Shown here: positions 4,648-5,927 of the stretch, in pieces
How the letters are laid out: every line of letters starts with the position of its first letter
Numbering within the stretch: position 1 is the first letter of the stretch
From: Clostridia bacterium
GTDB taxonomy: Bacteria > Bacillota > Clostridia > Oscillospirales > CAG-272
Direction of reading: 5' to 3'
DNA: 5,927 nucleotides
NCBI GenBank assembly: GCA_017395885.1
Contig: JAFQNM010000165.1
Location: 1 to 5,927, forward strand
Program-made: the position numbers and the translations under genes
The notes under the pieces: model-generated
Told to the model about the DNA's origin: nothing
Databases searched by the model: none
What the model saw: the letters and a program-made list of their open reading frames with translations, nothing else

Positions 4648-5927
4648 ATGATCAGAGAAGACCTCAGAAATGTTGCTATTATCGCCCACGTTGACCACGG
4701 CAAGACTACCCTTGTTGACCAGATGCTCAAGCAGTGCGGCGAATATCACGAAAACCAGGTAGTTCAGGACAGAGTTATGGACTCCGGCGACCTTGAGAAG
4801 GAGCGTGGAATCACCATTCTTGCCAAGAATACCTCCGTTATTTACAAGGACGTTAAGGTTAATATCATAGACACCCCGGGACACGCCGACTTCGGTGGCG
4901 AGGTTGAGCGTATCCTCAAGATGGTTAACGGCGTTATCCTTCTTGTTGACGCAGCAGAGGGCCCTATGCCTCAGACGCGCTTCGTTCTGGGCCGTGCAAT
5001 GGAGCTGGGTCACCGTGTTATCGTAGTTGTTAACAAGGTCGACCGCCCAGACCAGAGAGTTCTCGAGGTTATAGACGAGGTGCTTGAGCTCCTCATCGAC
5101 CTTGGTGCAACAGACGAGCAGCTTGATTCTCCCATGCTCTTCTGCTCAGGCCGTGCCGGCACCGCAAGCGTTGACCCTGATGTGCCCGGAGAAAGCCTTA
5201 CCCCTCTTATGGACTGCATTCTCAACTATATTCCCTCTCCCGAGGGTGATCCCGATGCCCCCCTCCAGATGCTGGTCTCCTCCATTGACTACAACGAGTA
5301 CGTTGGACGTATCGGCATTGGCCGCATTGAGCGCGGTACAATGAAGGTGAACGGCGAAGCTGTTATCGTGAACTACCACGATCCCGATGCCGCTCCCAAG
5401 AAAACAAAGATCGTTTCCCTCTATCAGTATGACGGTCTGGCAAAAAAGAGTGTTGAAGCTGCTACCGTTGGCGATATAGTCTGCTTCTCAGGTGCTGAGA
5501 GCATCACCATCGGTGATACGATCACCGCACCCTCCACTCCCGAGGCGCTTGAGTTTGTCAAGGTCAGCGAGCCCACCCTTGAGATGACCTTCTCCGTTAA
5601 TGACTCTCCCTTTGCAGGAAGAGAGGGCAAGTTCGTTACCTCCCGCCAGATACGAGAGCGCCTTTATAAGGAGACTCTCAAGGACGTTTCTCTCAGAGTC
5701 AGTGACGGAGAGACCACCGACTCCTTCAAGGTTGCAGGCCGTGGTGAGATGCACCTTTCGATCCTCATAGAAACAATGCGCCGTGAGGGCTTTGAGATAG
5801 TCTGCTCCACACCTCACGTTCTTTATAAGGAGATAGACGGTGTTAAGTGCGAGCCTATGGAGAGAGTTACCCTCGAGGTTCCTGAGGAATACGTTGGCAC
5901 GGTAATTGAAAAGCTGGGCAGCCGCAA
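4648..5927 (+). CDS. typA: TypA/BipA ribosome-associated GTPase, C-terminus cut off by window edge
   Basis: A translational GTPase of the EF-G/LepA group that binds the ribosome and assists 50S assembly and growth under stress or cold. 426 residues are visible of a family length near 610, so most of the EF-G domain V-like part and the TypA-specific C-terminal domain lie outside. GTPase motifs: G1 AHVDHGKTT at 13-21, switch I ERGITI at 52-57 with T56, G3 DTPGHADF at 75-82, G4 NKVD at 129-132. At the G5 position the sequence reads CSGRAG (166-171) rather than the more usual SAL-type motif, a mild deviation. A beta-barrel domain follows (about 205-300), then an EF-G domain III-like part with [10 protein letters not shown] near 369-378. 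The ATG has AGGAAGG 8 bases upstream and a strong promoter. No partner gene is visible; it is divergent from the GH31 gene. The identification is secure, as the VDHGKTT and [18 protein letters not shown] segments are typical of TypA. Confidence 0.96.
   Translation, partial: MIREDLRNVAIIAHVDHGKTTLVDQMLKQCGEYHENQVVQDRVMDSGDLEKERGITILAKNTSVIYKDVKVNIIDTPGHADFGGEVERILKMVNGVILLVDAAEGPMPQTRFVLGRAMELGHRVIVVVNKVDRPDQRVLEVIDEVLELLIDLGATDEQLDSPMLFCSGRAGTASVDPDVPGESLTPLMDCILNYIPSPEGDPDAPLQMLVSSIDYNEYVGRIGIGRIERGTMKVNGEAVIVNYHDPDAAPKKTKIVSLYQYDGLAKKSVEAATVGDIVCFSGAESITIGDTITAPSTPEALEFVKVSEPTLEMTFSVNDSPFAGREGKFVTSRQIRERLYKETLKDVSLRVSDGETTDSFKVAGRGEMHLSILIETMRREGFEIVCSTPHVLYKEIDGVKCEPMERVTLEVPEEYVGTVIEKLGSR

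Noticed and set aside
4570..5013. 147-codon open frame on the minus strand
   Set aside because: It is antisense to the GTPase domain of typA and its apparent repeats mirror typA codon usage; the plus strand has the promoter, ribosome site and motifs.

Overview
The window looks like a chromosomal segment from a Firmicutes bacterium, most likely a gut or rumen Clostridia member of the Oscillospiraceae/Ruminococcaceae type. The reasons are: an HPr kinase/phosphorylase gene (the signature of low-GC Gram-positive carbon regulation), strong purine-rich ribosome binding sites in front of every gene, textbook vegetative (sigma-A type) promoters, a small protein resembling a Clostridia-restricted family, and a GTAGGGGC-type palindromic repeat of a kind I associate with these genomes. 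The genus cannot be fixed from the sequence alone. There is no phage, transposase, CRISPR, rRNA or tRNA signal.

Layout. (1) Positions 1-626, minus strand: N-terminal two thirds of hprK, cut by the left window edge, with its own strong promoter at 672-700. (2) 717-1412, minus strand: a 231-residue protein with an HEPN-like helical N-terminus followed by a CBS-domain pair; it lies 90 bp upstream of hprK on the same strand. (3) 1413-1695: divergent intergenic region. (4) 1696-2007, plus strand: a 103-residue DUF6514-like small protein, ended by a very clear intrinsic terminator (2036-2060). (5) 2059-4293, minus strand: a complete 744-residue family 31 glycoside hydrolase (GH31), convergent with the small gene, with its stop codon inside the T-tract of that gene's terminator. 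(6) 4294-4647: divergent intergenic region with a strong promoter on each side and a 68-bp near-perfect palindrome between them. (7) 4648-5927, plus strand: typA/bipA, the ribosome-associated GTPase, cut by the right window edge.

How it fits together. hprK and the GH31 enzyme both concern sugar use: HprK phosphorylates the HPr protein to signal good carbon supply, and the GH31 enzyme is a predicted cytoplasmic alpha-glycosidase. The enzyme is a single-gene unit with no transporter or regulator beside it. The CBS protein next to hprK is a plausible adenine-nucleotide sensor, but a link to HprK is only suggested by position. TypA is a stress/translation factor with no evident functional tie to its neighbours.

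Most of the window is ordinary housekeeping. The points worth a second look are the HEPN-like/CBS fusion, the palindromic repeat between GH31 and typA, a 24-bp operator-like palindrome over the typA -35 box, and a partial cre-like (CcpA) site over the hprK -35 box. I found no convincing new multi-gene system.
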